DNA of 57,652 nucleotides from Oscillospiraceae bacterium (GTDB lineage: Bacteria; Bacillota; Clostridia; Oscillospirales; Ruminococcaceae): assembly GCA_022770625.1 (NCBI GenBank), contig JALEHK010000050.1, positions 1 to 57,652 on the forward strand, given 5' to 3'. Under the pieces are notes generated by a model. The model was not told where the DNA came from. It made no database searches and saw only the letters and a program-made list of their open reading frames with translations. Both the position numbers and the translations under genes were made by a program. Below, piece after piece: positions 17,435 to 24,382 of the stretch (position 1 is the first letter of the stretch; each line of letters begins with the position of its first letter).

Positions 17435-18339
17435 GCCTTTTCCTCCGCATCGCGGTCATAATGCTCGACGCTGTCGCGGATCGCAGCCAGTTCTTCTTCG
17501 GTGAACTGGTATTTCTTTTCACAAAAGTGACAGCAGACCTCCGCGCCGTGATCCTCTTTAATCATTGCGTCCAGTTCTTCCCGTCCGAGAGAGCGGAGAA
17601 CCTCTTCCGTCCGTTCCCGTGAGCAGCCGCAGCGGTAGACCGGCAGATATTCGTCCAGAATATCCGGCTCCAGCCCGTCAAGCAGCTTCAAAACGATCTC
17701 CTTCGGAGTCATTCCATCCCGGATCATCGACGAAACGGGCGGAAGCGTCTTGAGGTTTTCTTCCAGCCGGTTGATCACGCCGGTGTCGGCAAACGGAAGC
17801 AGCTGCACCAGAAAACCGCCCGCCGCCTGTACGCTGAGATCCGGATTGACCAGTACGCCAAGCCCACAGACGGTCGGCGTCTGCTCAGAGGTCGCGTAGT
17901 AGTTGGTAATGTCCTCGGCAATCTCGCCCGAGACGATCGGAACCTGACCGATATACGGTTCCTTCAGACCCATCTCCCGGATAATCGAAAGGGTTCCGTC
18001 GGTGCCGACCGCGCCCTTTACATCGAGCTTTCCGTAGGCGTTCAGCGGCAGTTCTACGACCGGATTGCCGACCGAAACCTTGACGTTTCCGTTTGAATCG
18101 GAGACCGCGAGAATGACGCCGCCGGGGCCGTGCCCGTCCAGACGAAGGGTCAGCGTATCCTTTTCCGCTTTGAGCAAAACGCCCATCATCGAAGCGGCGG
18201 CAGCAAGCCGTCCGGCAGCAGCCGTCATGACCGCAGAGGTTTTATGAATCTGCTCAATCCGCGAAACAATATCCGTGGCGGAAATCGCCATTGCCATCGC
18301 GGAACCGTCTTTTGAAAGCGCACGAGTAATTCTTCCCAT
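17431..18339 (-). CDS. hslO: Redox-regulated chaperone Hsp33
   Basis: A 302-residue cytoplasmic holdase activated by oxidation. The C-terminal zinc-binding redox switch is intact as CGC (in YRCGCSRE) and CHFC. The N-terminal domain carries ITRALSKDG and the conserved LRLDGHGPGG segment near 64-73. Length matches the family. It is first gene of a two-gene unit with ymdB. Confidence 0.95.
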   Translation of the reverse strand: MGRITRALSKDGSAMAMAISATDIVSRIEQIHKTSAVMTAAAGRLAAAASMMGVLLKAEKDTLTLRLDGHGPGGVILAVSDSNGNVKVSVGNPVVELPLNAYGKLDVKGAVGTDGTLSIIREMGLKEPYIGQVPIVSGEIAEDITNYYATSEQTPTVCGLGVLVNPDLSVQAAGGFLVQLLPFADTGVINRLEENLKTLPPVSSMIRDGMTPKEIVLKLLDGLEPDILDEYLPVYRCGCSRERTEEVLRSLGREELDAMIKEDHGAEVCCHFCEKKYQFTEEELAAIRDSVEHYDRDAEEKA

Positions 18340-18401
18340 ACAGCATCTTCCTTTCTTTACACATCAATACATACCGTTCAGTTACGGCGTTTCCTTCACT
18401 G

Positions 18402-18440
18402 TAAAAATGAACAGCAGGCGCTTTTCACCCGCTGTTCATC
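18402..18440 (-). terminator. Terminator of the methyltransferase gene
   Basis: Minus strand ATGAACAGCGGG...CCTGCTGTTCAT followed by TTTTTAC; lies just after the methyltransferase stop. Confidence 0.8.
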
Positions 18441-18444
18441 GAGG

Positions 18445-19203
18445 TTACTCTTTCTTTTTACCAGCGTGTCTGGCTACATAAACGAGCCGCTGGGAATCCT
18501 CCTGCGGCGGCAGGAAGGTATCGGCATGATAGACCGCGACCGTCTCCAACCCATGGTTTTCAAGCGTTTTACGGATAAAATCATCGCTATATCCGCGTTC
18601 GGTAAAATGATCCTCCATCCGCTCATACTTTCCGTCTCCGTCCTGCACAAAGATATCCAGATCCATCTCGGTCAGATGATCCTCTCCCGGCGTATTCTGC
18701 CATACGCAGTAGATATCGTCCAGATCGTAGACAAAAGTATTTCCGGCGAGAATCCGATCATGCTTATAGACGCTGTTCACATCGAAAACGAAAACACCGT
18801 CCTCACGGAGAAAAAGCGCCGCCCCGGCAATCGCCCGGTCAAAATCCTCCGGATCGGTCAGGTGGTTCAGCGAATCCAGCGTCGAGATGATGACGTCGAA
18901 TTTTCCCGGCATATCCAGTTCGGTCATGCTCTGAGCGACGTAGGTGATCGGCAGACCGGAAGCGATCCTTTTATTCATTGCCTCGGTCAGCATATCATAC
19001 GAATCGTCCGCACCGACAACGCTGTACCCAAGACGCGCCATCTCTTCGCACATCGAGCCTGTTCCGCAGCCCATATCCAGAAGTTCGCCGCATTTCCCGC
19101 CGTGCCTTACAATACACTGATGCAGATAAGAAGCTCGCTTTTTGTAGTCAATCTCAAAGGTCAGCCGATCATATACGCCGGCAAAACCGATATATCCACT
19201 CAT
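18445..19203 (-). CDS. Class I SAM-dependent methyltransferase
   Basis: A 252-residue Rossmann-fold methyltransferase. Motif I is LLDMGCGTGSM near 41-51, followed by an acidic VVGADDS that binds the SAM ribose, and a DVIISTLDSLNHL segment typical of this clostridial group. The substrate is unknown. It starts four bases after the TrpR-like regulator and shares its promoter. Confidence 0.87.
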   Translation of the reverse strand: MSGYIGFAGVYDRLTFEIDYKKRASYLHQCIVRHGGKCGELLDMGCGTGSMCEEMARLGYSVVGADDSYDMLTEAMNKRIASGLPITYVAQSMTELDMPGKFDVIISTLDSLNHLTDPEDFDRAIAGAALFLREDGVFVFDVNSVYKHDRILAGNTFVYDLDDIYCVWQNTPGEDHLTEMDLDIFVQDGDGKYERMEDHFTERGYSDDFIRKTLENHGLETVAVYHADTFLPPQEDSQRLVYVARHAGKKKE

Positions 19204-19206
19204 TGC

Positions 19207-19506
19207 TTATCCTTTTTTCTCGGAATCCATCCGCTCAAAGACGACCTTATAGCCGTCGCTTCCGTAATCCAGCGAGCGCTTGACACGAGAGATCGTAGCG
19301 GTCGATGCTCCGGTCTCGGCGACAATGTCCGAATAGACCTTCTTTTCGCTGAGCATCTTGGCCACATGGATCCGCTGCGCCATCGCCTTCAGTTCGGGCA
19401 CGGTGCACAGATCCTCAAAAAAGTCATAGCACTCTTCCATCGTCTGAAGCTGAAGCACTGCTGAAAAGAGAAATTCCACATTGAGTTCACGAAGTTTTTC
19501 GTTCAT
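19207..19506 (-). CDS. TrpR-like DNA-binding protein (YerC/YecD family)
   Basis: A 99-residue small regulator of the TrpR/YerC superfamily. The helix-turn-helix is recognisable as YSDIVAETGASTATISRVKRS at about 57-77. YerC-family proteins have no established ligand. It is the first gene of a two-gene unit with a methyltransferase. A perfect 8-bp inverted repeat and a matching half-site flank its promoter, which suggests autoregulation (see findings). Confidence 0.9.
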   Translation of the reverse strand: MNEKLRELNVEFLFSAVLQLQTMEECYDFFEDLCTVPELKAMAQRIHVAKMLSEKKVYSDIVAETGASTATISRVKRSLDYGSDGYKVVFERMDSEKKG

Positions 19507-19573
19507 ATCTAGGCCAGCCTTTCTTTTTCACTTTTATAACCGTTATCCGCTCTTTGGGAAAAGAGCAGACAAA

Positions 19574-19648
19574 TCACACTTTCATCTTATAACGCATTAT
19601 AGCACAAAAAACTTCCCGCGTCAATTTTTATCACACTTGAAAGTGTGA
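19574..19648 (-). promoter_or_regulatory. Promoter of the TrpR-like gene with flanking palindromic operator
   Basis: Minus strand TTGACG (19624-19619), 17-base spacer, TATAAT (19601-19596). Immediately upstream is a perfect palindrome TCACACTT-GA-AAGTGTGA (19631-19648 on the plus strand). A second TCACACTT half-site lies at 19574-19581, about 57 bases away and just after the expected start point. This arrangement looks like an operator pair for a small repressor; the adjacent TrpR-like protein is the natural candidate. Confidence 0.6.
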
Positions 19649-19754
19649 AATTTTTTGACGAACAAAAATCTTCTTTTTGAGGCAGAATTACCACCGAATC
19701 GACAGAAAAAATCCGGGGAAATATTGTCATTTCGCTGATTTTTCTTCTCTGAAA

Positions 19755-19784
19755 TTGTCATTAACGTGCAAAATGTGCTATAAT
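19755..19784 (+). promoter_or_regulatory. Promoter of the DUF896-gph unit
   Basis: TTGTCA (19755-19760), 18-base spacer, TATAAT (19779-19784), 55 bases before the DUF896 ATG. Confidence 0.65.
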
Positions 19785-19838
19785 AGTTTAAGTAGAGAAG
19801 AAAAAGAAATCAATCAAGCGCGAAGGGAGTACCAAAAA

Positions 19839-20045
19839 ATGACAGATGAACAGATCAAGCGGATCAACGAACTTGCCAAAAAGAAAAAAGAATCCGGACT
19901 GACCGCCGCCGAGACAGAAGAGCAGCAGCGTCTTCGCCGGGAATACATCGACAGTTTCCGGGAAAGCCTGCGCAGTCAGCTGGAATCGACCGTTATTGTG
20001 GAACCGGACGGAACCCGCCACCGAGTCACCAAAAAAGAAAATTGA
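19839..20045 (+). CDS. DUF896 family protein (YnzC-like)
   Basis: A 68-residue cytoplasmic protein with the DUF896 pattern: IKRINELAKKKKESGLTAAE near the start and LRREYIDSFRESLRSQLEST in the middle. In Bacillus the YnzC group is linked to the SOS-induced yneA operon, but function is unclear. An ATG at 19839 behind GAAGGGAG gives the family's normal start. It ends about 26 bases before the HAD phosphatase, so both are probably one transcript. Confidence 0.88.
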   Translation: MTDEQIKRINELAKKKKESGLTAAETEEQQRLRREYIDSFRESLRSQLESTVIVEPDGTRHRVTKKEN

Positions 20046-20071
20046 CTCCGGACAGAAAGGATGACACCGAT

Positions 20072-20734
20072 ATGCTGAAAAATCATGCGATTATATTTGA
20101 TCTTGACGGAACCCTGCTGAACACGCTGGATGACCTGACTGCCAGTGTAAATGCCGCGATGAAATCCTGCGGTATGCCGGTACGGACAAAGGAAGAGGTC
20201 CGGCAGTTTGTCGGAAACGGCGTCATGAAGCTGATCGAGCGCTGTGTTCCAGACGGGATGGACAACCCCCAGTTCAAAAAAGCCTACGGCGCATTCCGCA
20301 TCCATTACGCCAGCCACTGCCAGCAGAAAACGGTTCCCTATGATGGAATCATCCAGCTTCTCGGAAAGCTTCGCATCGCGGGTGTTCCGGTCGCAGTCGT
20401 TTCCAACAAGTTCGATGCCGCCGTCAAGAAGTTGTGCGACCATTATTTTGCGGGGCTGATCCCGGTCGTCATCGGCGAGCGGGAGGGTGTCAATAAAAAG
20501 CCCGCGCCCGACACCGTTCTGACTGCCCTTTCCGAACTGCATATGCCGGTGGAAACGGCCATCTATGTCGGTGATTCGGAGGTCGATATCGAAACCGCTC
20601 ATAATGCCGGAACCGGACTGGTATCGGTCTCCTGGGGCTTTAAGGACAAAGATTTCCTGATCGAGCACGGCGCCGGAGCGATCGCAGACAATGCGGACGA
20701 GCTTTACCGGATTCTGACCGAAATGACCCAATAA
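20072..20734 (+). CDS. gph: HAD-family phosphoglycolate phosphatase-like enzyme
   Basis: A 220-residue HAD hydrolase. Motif I is FDLDGTL with nucleophile D10 and acid D12; motif II is VVSNK; motif III/IV is YVGDSEVDIETA. The cap (about 20-80) is of the Gph/PPase type. I chose ATG 20072, behind AGAAAGGA, over an in-frame upstream TTG. Substrate could be 2-phosphoglycolate from DNA repair or pyrophosphate (PpaX type); sequence alone does not decide. Confidence 0.83.
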   Translation: MLKNHAIIFDLDGTLLNTLDDLTASVNAAMKSCGMPVRTKEEVRQFVGNGVMKLIERCVPDGMDNPQFKKAYGAFRIHYASHCQQKTVPYDGIIQLLGKLRIAGVPVAVVSNKFDAAVKKLCDHYFAGLIPVVIGEREGVNKKPAPDTVLTALSELHMPVETAIYVGDSEVDIETAHNAGTGLVSVSWGFKDKDFLIEHGAGAIADNADELYRILTEMTQ

Positions 20735-20741
20735 AACAAAT

Positions 20742-20793
20742 AAAACCCTGACCAAGATTCCTTTTCGGAACTCGATCAGGGTTTCTTTTTTTT
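20742..20793. terminator. Bidirectional terminator between gph and yabR
   Basis: AAACCCTGA (20743-20751) pairs with TCAGGGTTT (20776-20784), with T-runs on both sides; it serves the two convergent genes. Confidence 0.85.
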
Positions 20794-20804
20794 GGGGAGG
20801 ACGA

Positions 20805-21350
20805 TTATCCCTGCTGCTTACCACCACGGCGGGGGCCAAAGCTGCCGCGCTTACCGTCGGTATTGCGCTTGAGATCGGAGATCTTTTCATCACTGCGCGC
20901 CATAAACTTGGAAAGCATATCCTCAAAATCCTTGCTGCCGGAATTCTTCGGAGTGCTGTTCCAATCGCGGGGAGCCGATGCTACGCCGCCTTCTTTTTTG
21001 AAGCCGGGCTTTCCGCCGGATCTGCCGCCCGGACGGCCTTCACGACGGAAACCGCCGTCATTTCCGCGTCCCTGACCTTCAGGACGAGGGCGGCGGGGAC
21101 GCTCCTGGGGAGGATTATCCATCGCCTGCTTAACCGACAGACCGATCTTTCCGTCGGGAGCGATGGTAAGGATCTTAACCTTAACAGTCTGTCCCTGAGT
21201 CAGATAATCGGTGATTTCCTTGACATACGTCGGCGCGACCTCAGAGATATGAACCATGCCGGTCTTTCCTTCGCCAAGATCCACGAAGGCGCCAAACTTC
21301 GTGATTCCGGTAACAGTGCCTTCGACGATCTTTCCAATTTCCAGCTGCAT
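20805..21350 (-). CDS. yabR: S1-domain RNA-binding protein (YabR-like) with basic Arg/Gly-rich tail
   Basis: A 181-residue protein. Residues 1-70 form one S1 domain (GKIVEGTVTGITKFGAFVDLG, then GMVHISEV). The rest is a low-complexity tail rich in Arg, Gly and Pro, with a short conserved-looking FEDMLSKFM segment near 143-151. It sits at the end of the divIC/yabPQ block as in Bacillus. A role in RNA binding or ribosome-associated regulation is likely. Confidence 0.87.
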   Translation of the reverse strand: MQLEIGKIVEGTVTGITKFGAFVDLGEGKTGMVHISEVAPTYVKEITDYLTQGQTVKVKILTIAPDGKIGLSVKQAMDNPPQERPRRPRPEGQGRGNDGGFRREGRPGGRSGGKPGFKKEGGVASAPRDWNSTPKNSGSKDFEDMLSKFMARSDEKISDLKRNTDGKRGSFGPRRGGKQQG

Positions 21351-21375
21351 AAATTACTTAGCTGCCTCCCTTAAT

Positions 21376-21420
21376 TGAAGCCTGTCGGAAATCAATCTTT
21401 CCGGCAGGCTGTTTGGTTTT
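21376..21420. other. Hairpin between divIC and yabR
   Basis: AAGCCTGTCGGAAA and TTTCCGGCAGGCT form a strong stem with one mismatch. A T-run follows only on the plus strand, so for the minus-strand genes it is an intercistronic hairpin rather than a clear terminator. Confidence 0.5.
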
Positions 21421-21714
21421 TTACTGATTGCCGGAGGCATTGTAAAATACCTGCTCTTCCGGAAAAATAAGGCCAAGCTTCTCACGAGCGGTACGGATCA
21501 CATAATCGTTATCCGCACCTTCCTCGATGCGCGCACTGAGTTCCTGATTTTCGATCTCCTGTTCCGCACACTGACGATTCAAATCATTGAGCTTGTTCTG
21601 ATAGGACGAAATATCGACCTGCAGGACCATTGACGAAACCGCAAGATATATAACCAGAGCGCCAACAGCTATTCCGAATAATCTGTTTACCCGATTTTTT
21701 CTGCTCTTCATCAA
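21421..21714 (-). CDS. divIC: Septum formation initiator, DivIC/FtsB family
   Basis: A 97-residue bitopic membrane protein: a short basic cytoplasmic tail, one helix (about 12-31, FGIAVGALVIYLAVSSMVL), and an extracytoplasmic coiled coil (about 33-62), then a short globular end with AREKLGLIFPEEQVFY. DivIC with FtsL and DivIB activates septal wall synthesis. Position between yabQ and yabR matches the Bacillus gene order. Confidence 0.9.
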   Translation of the reverse strand: MMKSRKNRVNRLFGIAVGALVIYLAVSSMVLQVDISSYQNKLNDLNRQCAEQEIENQELSARIEEGADNDYVIRTAREKLGLIFPEEQVFYNASGNQ

Positions 21715-21823
21715 AACAGCAATCCCCCACTATCAGTAATATTTGACTTAATTATACACAGCGCCGGAAAGAGTTTCAAGTCAAATTTTGTGAAGCGGGA
21801 ATTTTTTCTTCATTTTCGTTTGA

Positions 21824-22174
21824 TTACACAGTTTTTCTACTTTTAAAATGTACAATATGCGCGATTCCTTTTAACCGTTGAACGGCACCGAAAAGGAAAA
21901 AGCGGACACACATTCCTACACTCAGACGAAAAATGACGGCACCGAGCCACTCTCCAATCAGCAAAAAGCCCCGCACTCTTCCGTAGCTGACCGCCTGAAA
22001 GAGACGGAAGCTGACCCAACCGGCCACAACGAAAAAAACGCCGTCCAAAAGAAACGCGGCCGTTCTGTTCGAAGGAAAAAGGAGCCGCACCCCCGCCAGA
22101 AAGTCGTAGACAAGCCCCAATCCACCGCCCGCGATACAGGCCAGCAGAAAAACCTTGACCTCGTCCGCGATCAT
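21824..22174 (-). CDS. yabQ: Spore cortex biosynthesis protein YabQ
   Basis: A 116-residue polytopic membrane protein with about four helices and the YabQ features GGGLGLVYDFLAG near 16-28, a TAAFLLDGVFF helix, and RVRGFLLIGEWLG. In Bacillus it sits in the outer forespore membrane and is needed for cortex formation. It overlaps the yabP stop. It is shorter than some homologues but looks complete. Confidence 0.87.
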   Translation of the reverse strand: MIADEVKVFLLACIAGGGLGLVYDFLAGVRLLFPSNRTAAFLLDGVFFVVAGWVSFRLFQAVSYGRVRGFLLIGEWLGAVIFRLSVGMCVRFFLFGAVQRLKGIAHIVHFKSRKTV

Positions 22175-22464
22175 CCGCCACTCTTCTTTCGGCGCTTGAA
22201 CGGGCGAATATCGTCACTGTAAAAAAGCGCGCTGATCTTTCCGGTCATCGAAACGCTTCCGCTACCGCGCGCATCCAGGGTCAGATCGGAAACGCAGAGA
22301 TCTTCCCCTTGTATTTCCATCCGCCCCATGACCGTCCGCAAAACGGCAAAGCTGTTATCAAAGCATTCCGCCTCTTCGACTCCGCTGATCAGGAGCTTCT
22401 CCCGTCCCTCCAGGATCACCTGATGAGGCTGTTTTACAGAAGTTTCCGGTTTCTGATTCTGCAT
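22171..22464 (-). CDS. yabP: Sporulation protein YabP
   Basis: A 97-residue cytoplasmic protein of the YabP/YqfC family, with the pattern VILEGREKLLISGVEEAECFD followed by beta-rich MEIQGEDLCVSDLTLD. ATG 22464 was chosen because AAAGGGG lies 8 bases upstream; a longer frame adds 14 unlikely residues. It is paired with yabQ by a short overlap, as in other spore formers. Confidence 0.87.
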   Translation of the reverse strand: MQNQKPETSVKQPHQVILEGREKLLISGVEEAECFDNSFAVLRTVMGRMEIQGEDLCVSDLTLDARGSGSVSMTGKISALFYSDDIRPFKRRKKSGG

Positions 22465-22516
22465 CCCGCCAACCCCTTTCTCTGAAAGGGTATGTGCAAG
22501 AAGCAAAGCCTATGCC

Positions 22517-22765
22517 TTACTTTTCCTCCGGAAGGATCTCGTACATCTCCGAAGCGTTTTCCTTAGTCGCGTATTCGTTGACCGAAAGGACGCGCACCTT
22601 CATCGGGCGTCCAACTCCAATTTCAAGAATATCGCCCGGCTTCACCTCATAGGACGCGCGCGCAGGCTTGCCGCCGGCAAGGATCCTTCCCGCGTCGCAG
22701 GCTTCATTGGCAACGGTACGCCGCTTGATGATCCGGCTTACTTTCAAAAATTTGTCCAGTCTCAT
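22517..22765 (-). CDS. rqcP: S4-domain RNA-binding protein YabO/RqcP
   Basis: An 82-residue small S4 protein (MRLDKFLKVSRIIKRRTVANEAC, then GRILAGGKPA and VKPGDILEI). RqcP, formerly YabO, works with RqcH in alanine tailing of stalled nascent chains on 50S subunits. ATG 22765 follows GGAAAGGAAAAG. It lies between the HU gene and yabP, separated from HU by a 428-base region filled with hairpins. Confidence 0.9.
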   Translation of the reverse strand: MRLDKFLKVSRIIKRRTVANEACDAGRILAGGKPARASYEVKPGDILEIGVGRPMKVRVLSVNEYATKENASEMYEILPEEK

Positions 22766-22858
22766 TTTCTTTTCCTTTCTTTGGCTGCGAAAGCTGTGAA
22801 AACGTTTCCGCATCGGCAGTGTATGCAGGCCACGGGCTTTGCCCTTTGGATTCCCACA

Positions 22859-22876
22859 AGCCTTTAAAAAGGCTTG
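22859..22876. repeat. Short inverted repeat upstream of rqcP
   Basis: AAGCCTT-TAAA-AAGGCTT is a perfect hairpin about 95 bases upstream of rqcP; no T-run follows. It may be part of the rqcP leader. Confidence 0.4.
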
Positions 22877-23030
22877 ACCGAAACCTTTCACGCCCCTTTC
22901 CGGAAGCATGAAGTACACTCACGCAAATCTGCTGTTCTTAGGGTTTTATCATATTTTCGAAAAGGTCATTCGGCAAGCCAGAACTTTTTACATTTTGCGT
23001 GGGATATGTTTCATTTACGCACCCACATGA

Positions 23031-23139
23031 GAGTTTTGACGTTTTTCAAGTCCCGCCAAGGGTGCTTGAAAATGCCGGTCGCCCCGACCGGCAAGTCAAA
23101 ACTCGTTTTTTCAATTTTGCGTAAAGCAAAATTGAAAAA
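23031..23139. repeat. Branched palindromic element plus 14-bp hairpin between hup and rqcP
   Basis: GAGTTTTGAC (23031-23040) pairs with GTCAAAACTC (23095-23104). Inside are two further stems: TTTTCAAG/CTTGAAAA (23043-23050 with 23065-23072) and TGCCGGTCG/CGACCGGCA (23073-23081 with 23085-23093). This is a three-way junction of about 74 bases. Next to it TTTTTCAATTTTGC and its exact complement (23107-23120 with 23126-23139) form a 14-bp hairpin with loop GTAAA. The rest of 22766-23193 has no gene. It may be a mobile palindromic repeat or a processed RNA structure. Confidence 0.6.
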
Positions 23140-23171
23140 GGCCGCCCATTCGCCAAAAACGAAAGACGGCC
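23135..23171 (-). terminator. Terminator of the HU gene
   Basis: Minus strand GGCCGTC (23171-23165) pairs with GGGCGGCC (23147-23140), followed by TTTTTC. It overlaps the start of the neighbouring hairpin element. Confidence 0.7.
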
Positions 23172-23193
23172 TCGGTGTTCTCTGAAGGAACAA

Positions 23194-23469
23194 TTATTTG
23201 GCAACAGCGTCCTTGAGCGCTTTGCCTGCTTTGAAAGCGGGAACCTTGGTGGCGGGGATGGAGATCGGAGCGCCGGTAGCGGGGTTCTTGCCTTCACGGG
23301 CAGCACGGTCACGGACTTCAAAGGTGCCGAAGCCGGTCAGCTGAACTTTATCGCCGACAGACATTGCGTCGGTGATGCTTTCGAGAACAGCGTTTACAAC
23401 CTTCTCGCAGTCTTTCTTAGTCAGTTCGGTTTTATTCGCAACTTCGTTGATCAGTTCGGTTTTCGTCAT
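23194..23469 (-). CDS. hup: HU family DNA-binding protein
   Basis: A 91-residue nucleoid protein with the full HU pattern: [11 protein letters not shown], the [20 protein letters not shown] arm region and [19 protein letters not shown]. The start ATG 23469 has an AGGATATTAC leader. It lies inside the spore/division cluster between mazG and rqcP, an order common in Clostridia but absent in Bacillus yabMNOPQ. Confidence 0.95.
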   Translation of the reverse strand: MTKTELINEVANKTELTKKDCEKVVNAVLESITDAMSVGDKVQLTGFGTFEVRDRAAREGKNPATGAPISIPATKVPAFKAGKALKDAVAK

Positions 23470-23600
23470 GGTAATATCCTCCAGTTTTCTATTGTTGTCC
23501 GGAATCTGCGGAAAACGCAGAGGCCGGAGGGCACATATCAGGCTCGCTCCGCCGGATGCATATAAAGTGGCACAGGCTTTTCCCGTGCGTTTTCGGTGCC

Positions 23601-24335
23601 TCACAGCATTTCGGAAATCGGGCGTCCTTCGGAGTCTGCTTTCGACTCTGCCTCTTCAAAGCGTGCTACAAAAACCTTGCACGCTTCCAGAAGGCTCATT
23701 TCCGGATCTACACCCTTTTCCCTTGCCGCAGCCGTAACAGCCATCAGAAGCTGTCCGAGAGCCGCTGAAGCAGCATCTTTATCTGCCGTCTCAAACGCAT
23801 GAACCGCTTCGGGTAGCGTACCAGCAAGTTTTTCGCTCGCCTCTGCTCCCGCCTTATCGGCGCGTTTGAGCAGTTTGTCCGCCTTCATCAAAGCGGGAAA
23901 AGTTTCGGGAACCAGCTTTAACGTTTCCGAAGCCGTTTTCACGCCTTTGGACTCGTTTTTGATCTGCTCCCAATTGGTCAGAACTTCCGCTTCGGAATCC
24001 GCCTTCACACCTGCAAAAACGTGCGGGTGGCGGATCAGCATCTTTCGGGTCACATCTGTGATCACATCGGATAAGGTAAATCTTCCCCGCTCCTCCTCGA
24101 TCACTGCGTGAAAAACGACCTGAAAGAGAACATCGCCCAATTCCTCGCGCATCAACACCGGATCATCCCGATCGATTCCCTCGAGCACCTCATAGGTCTC
24201 TTCCAGAAAATCTCGCCGGATGCTTTGATGCGTCTGCACATGATCCCACGGGCAGCCGTCCGGTGCACGCAGAATCCCGGTCAACCGTTTCAGATCATCC
24301 AATGTGTAAGAATCCTTTACAGGGAAGTCGTACAT
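23601..24335 (-). CDS. mazG: Nucleoside triphosphate pyrophosphohydrolase MazG
   Basis: A 244-residue NTP pyrophosphatase that removes aberrant or excess NTPs. The metal-binding MazG helices are visible: [11 protein letters not shown] and [16 protein letters not shown] patterns near 43-76, preceded by the [13 protein letters not shown] signature. Bacillus YabN carries an extra N-terminal methylase domain; this protein is MazG only. ATG 24335 follows AAAGGCGGG. It sits immediately downstream of the YabM-like flippase. Confidence 0.92.
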   Translation of the reverse strand: MYDFPVKDSYTLDDLKRLTGILRAPDGCPWDHVQTHQSIRRDFLEETYEVLEGIDRDDPVLMREELGDVLFQVVFHAVIEEERGRFTLSDVITDVTRKMLIRHPHVFAGVKADSEAEVLTNWEQIKNESKGVKTASETLKLVPETFPALMKADKLLKRADKAGAEASEKLAGTLPEAVHAFETADKDAASAALGQLLMAVTAAAREKGVDPEMSLLEACKVFVARFEEAESKADSEGRPISEML

Positions 24336-24382
24336 GGGTATCCCGCCTTTCTGCCGCTGCTTACAAAGCACACGCTCTTATT

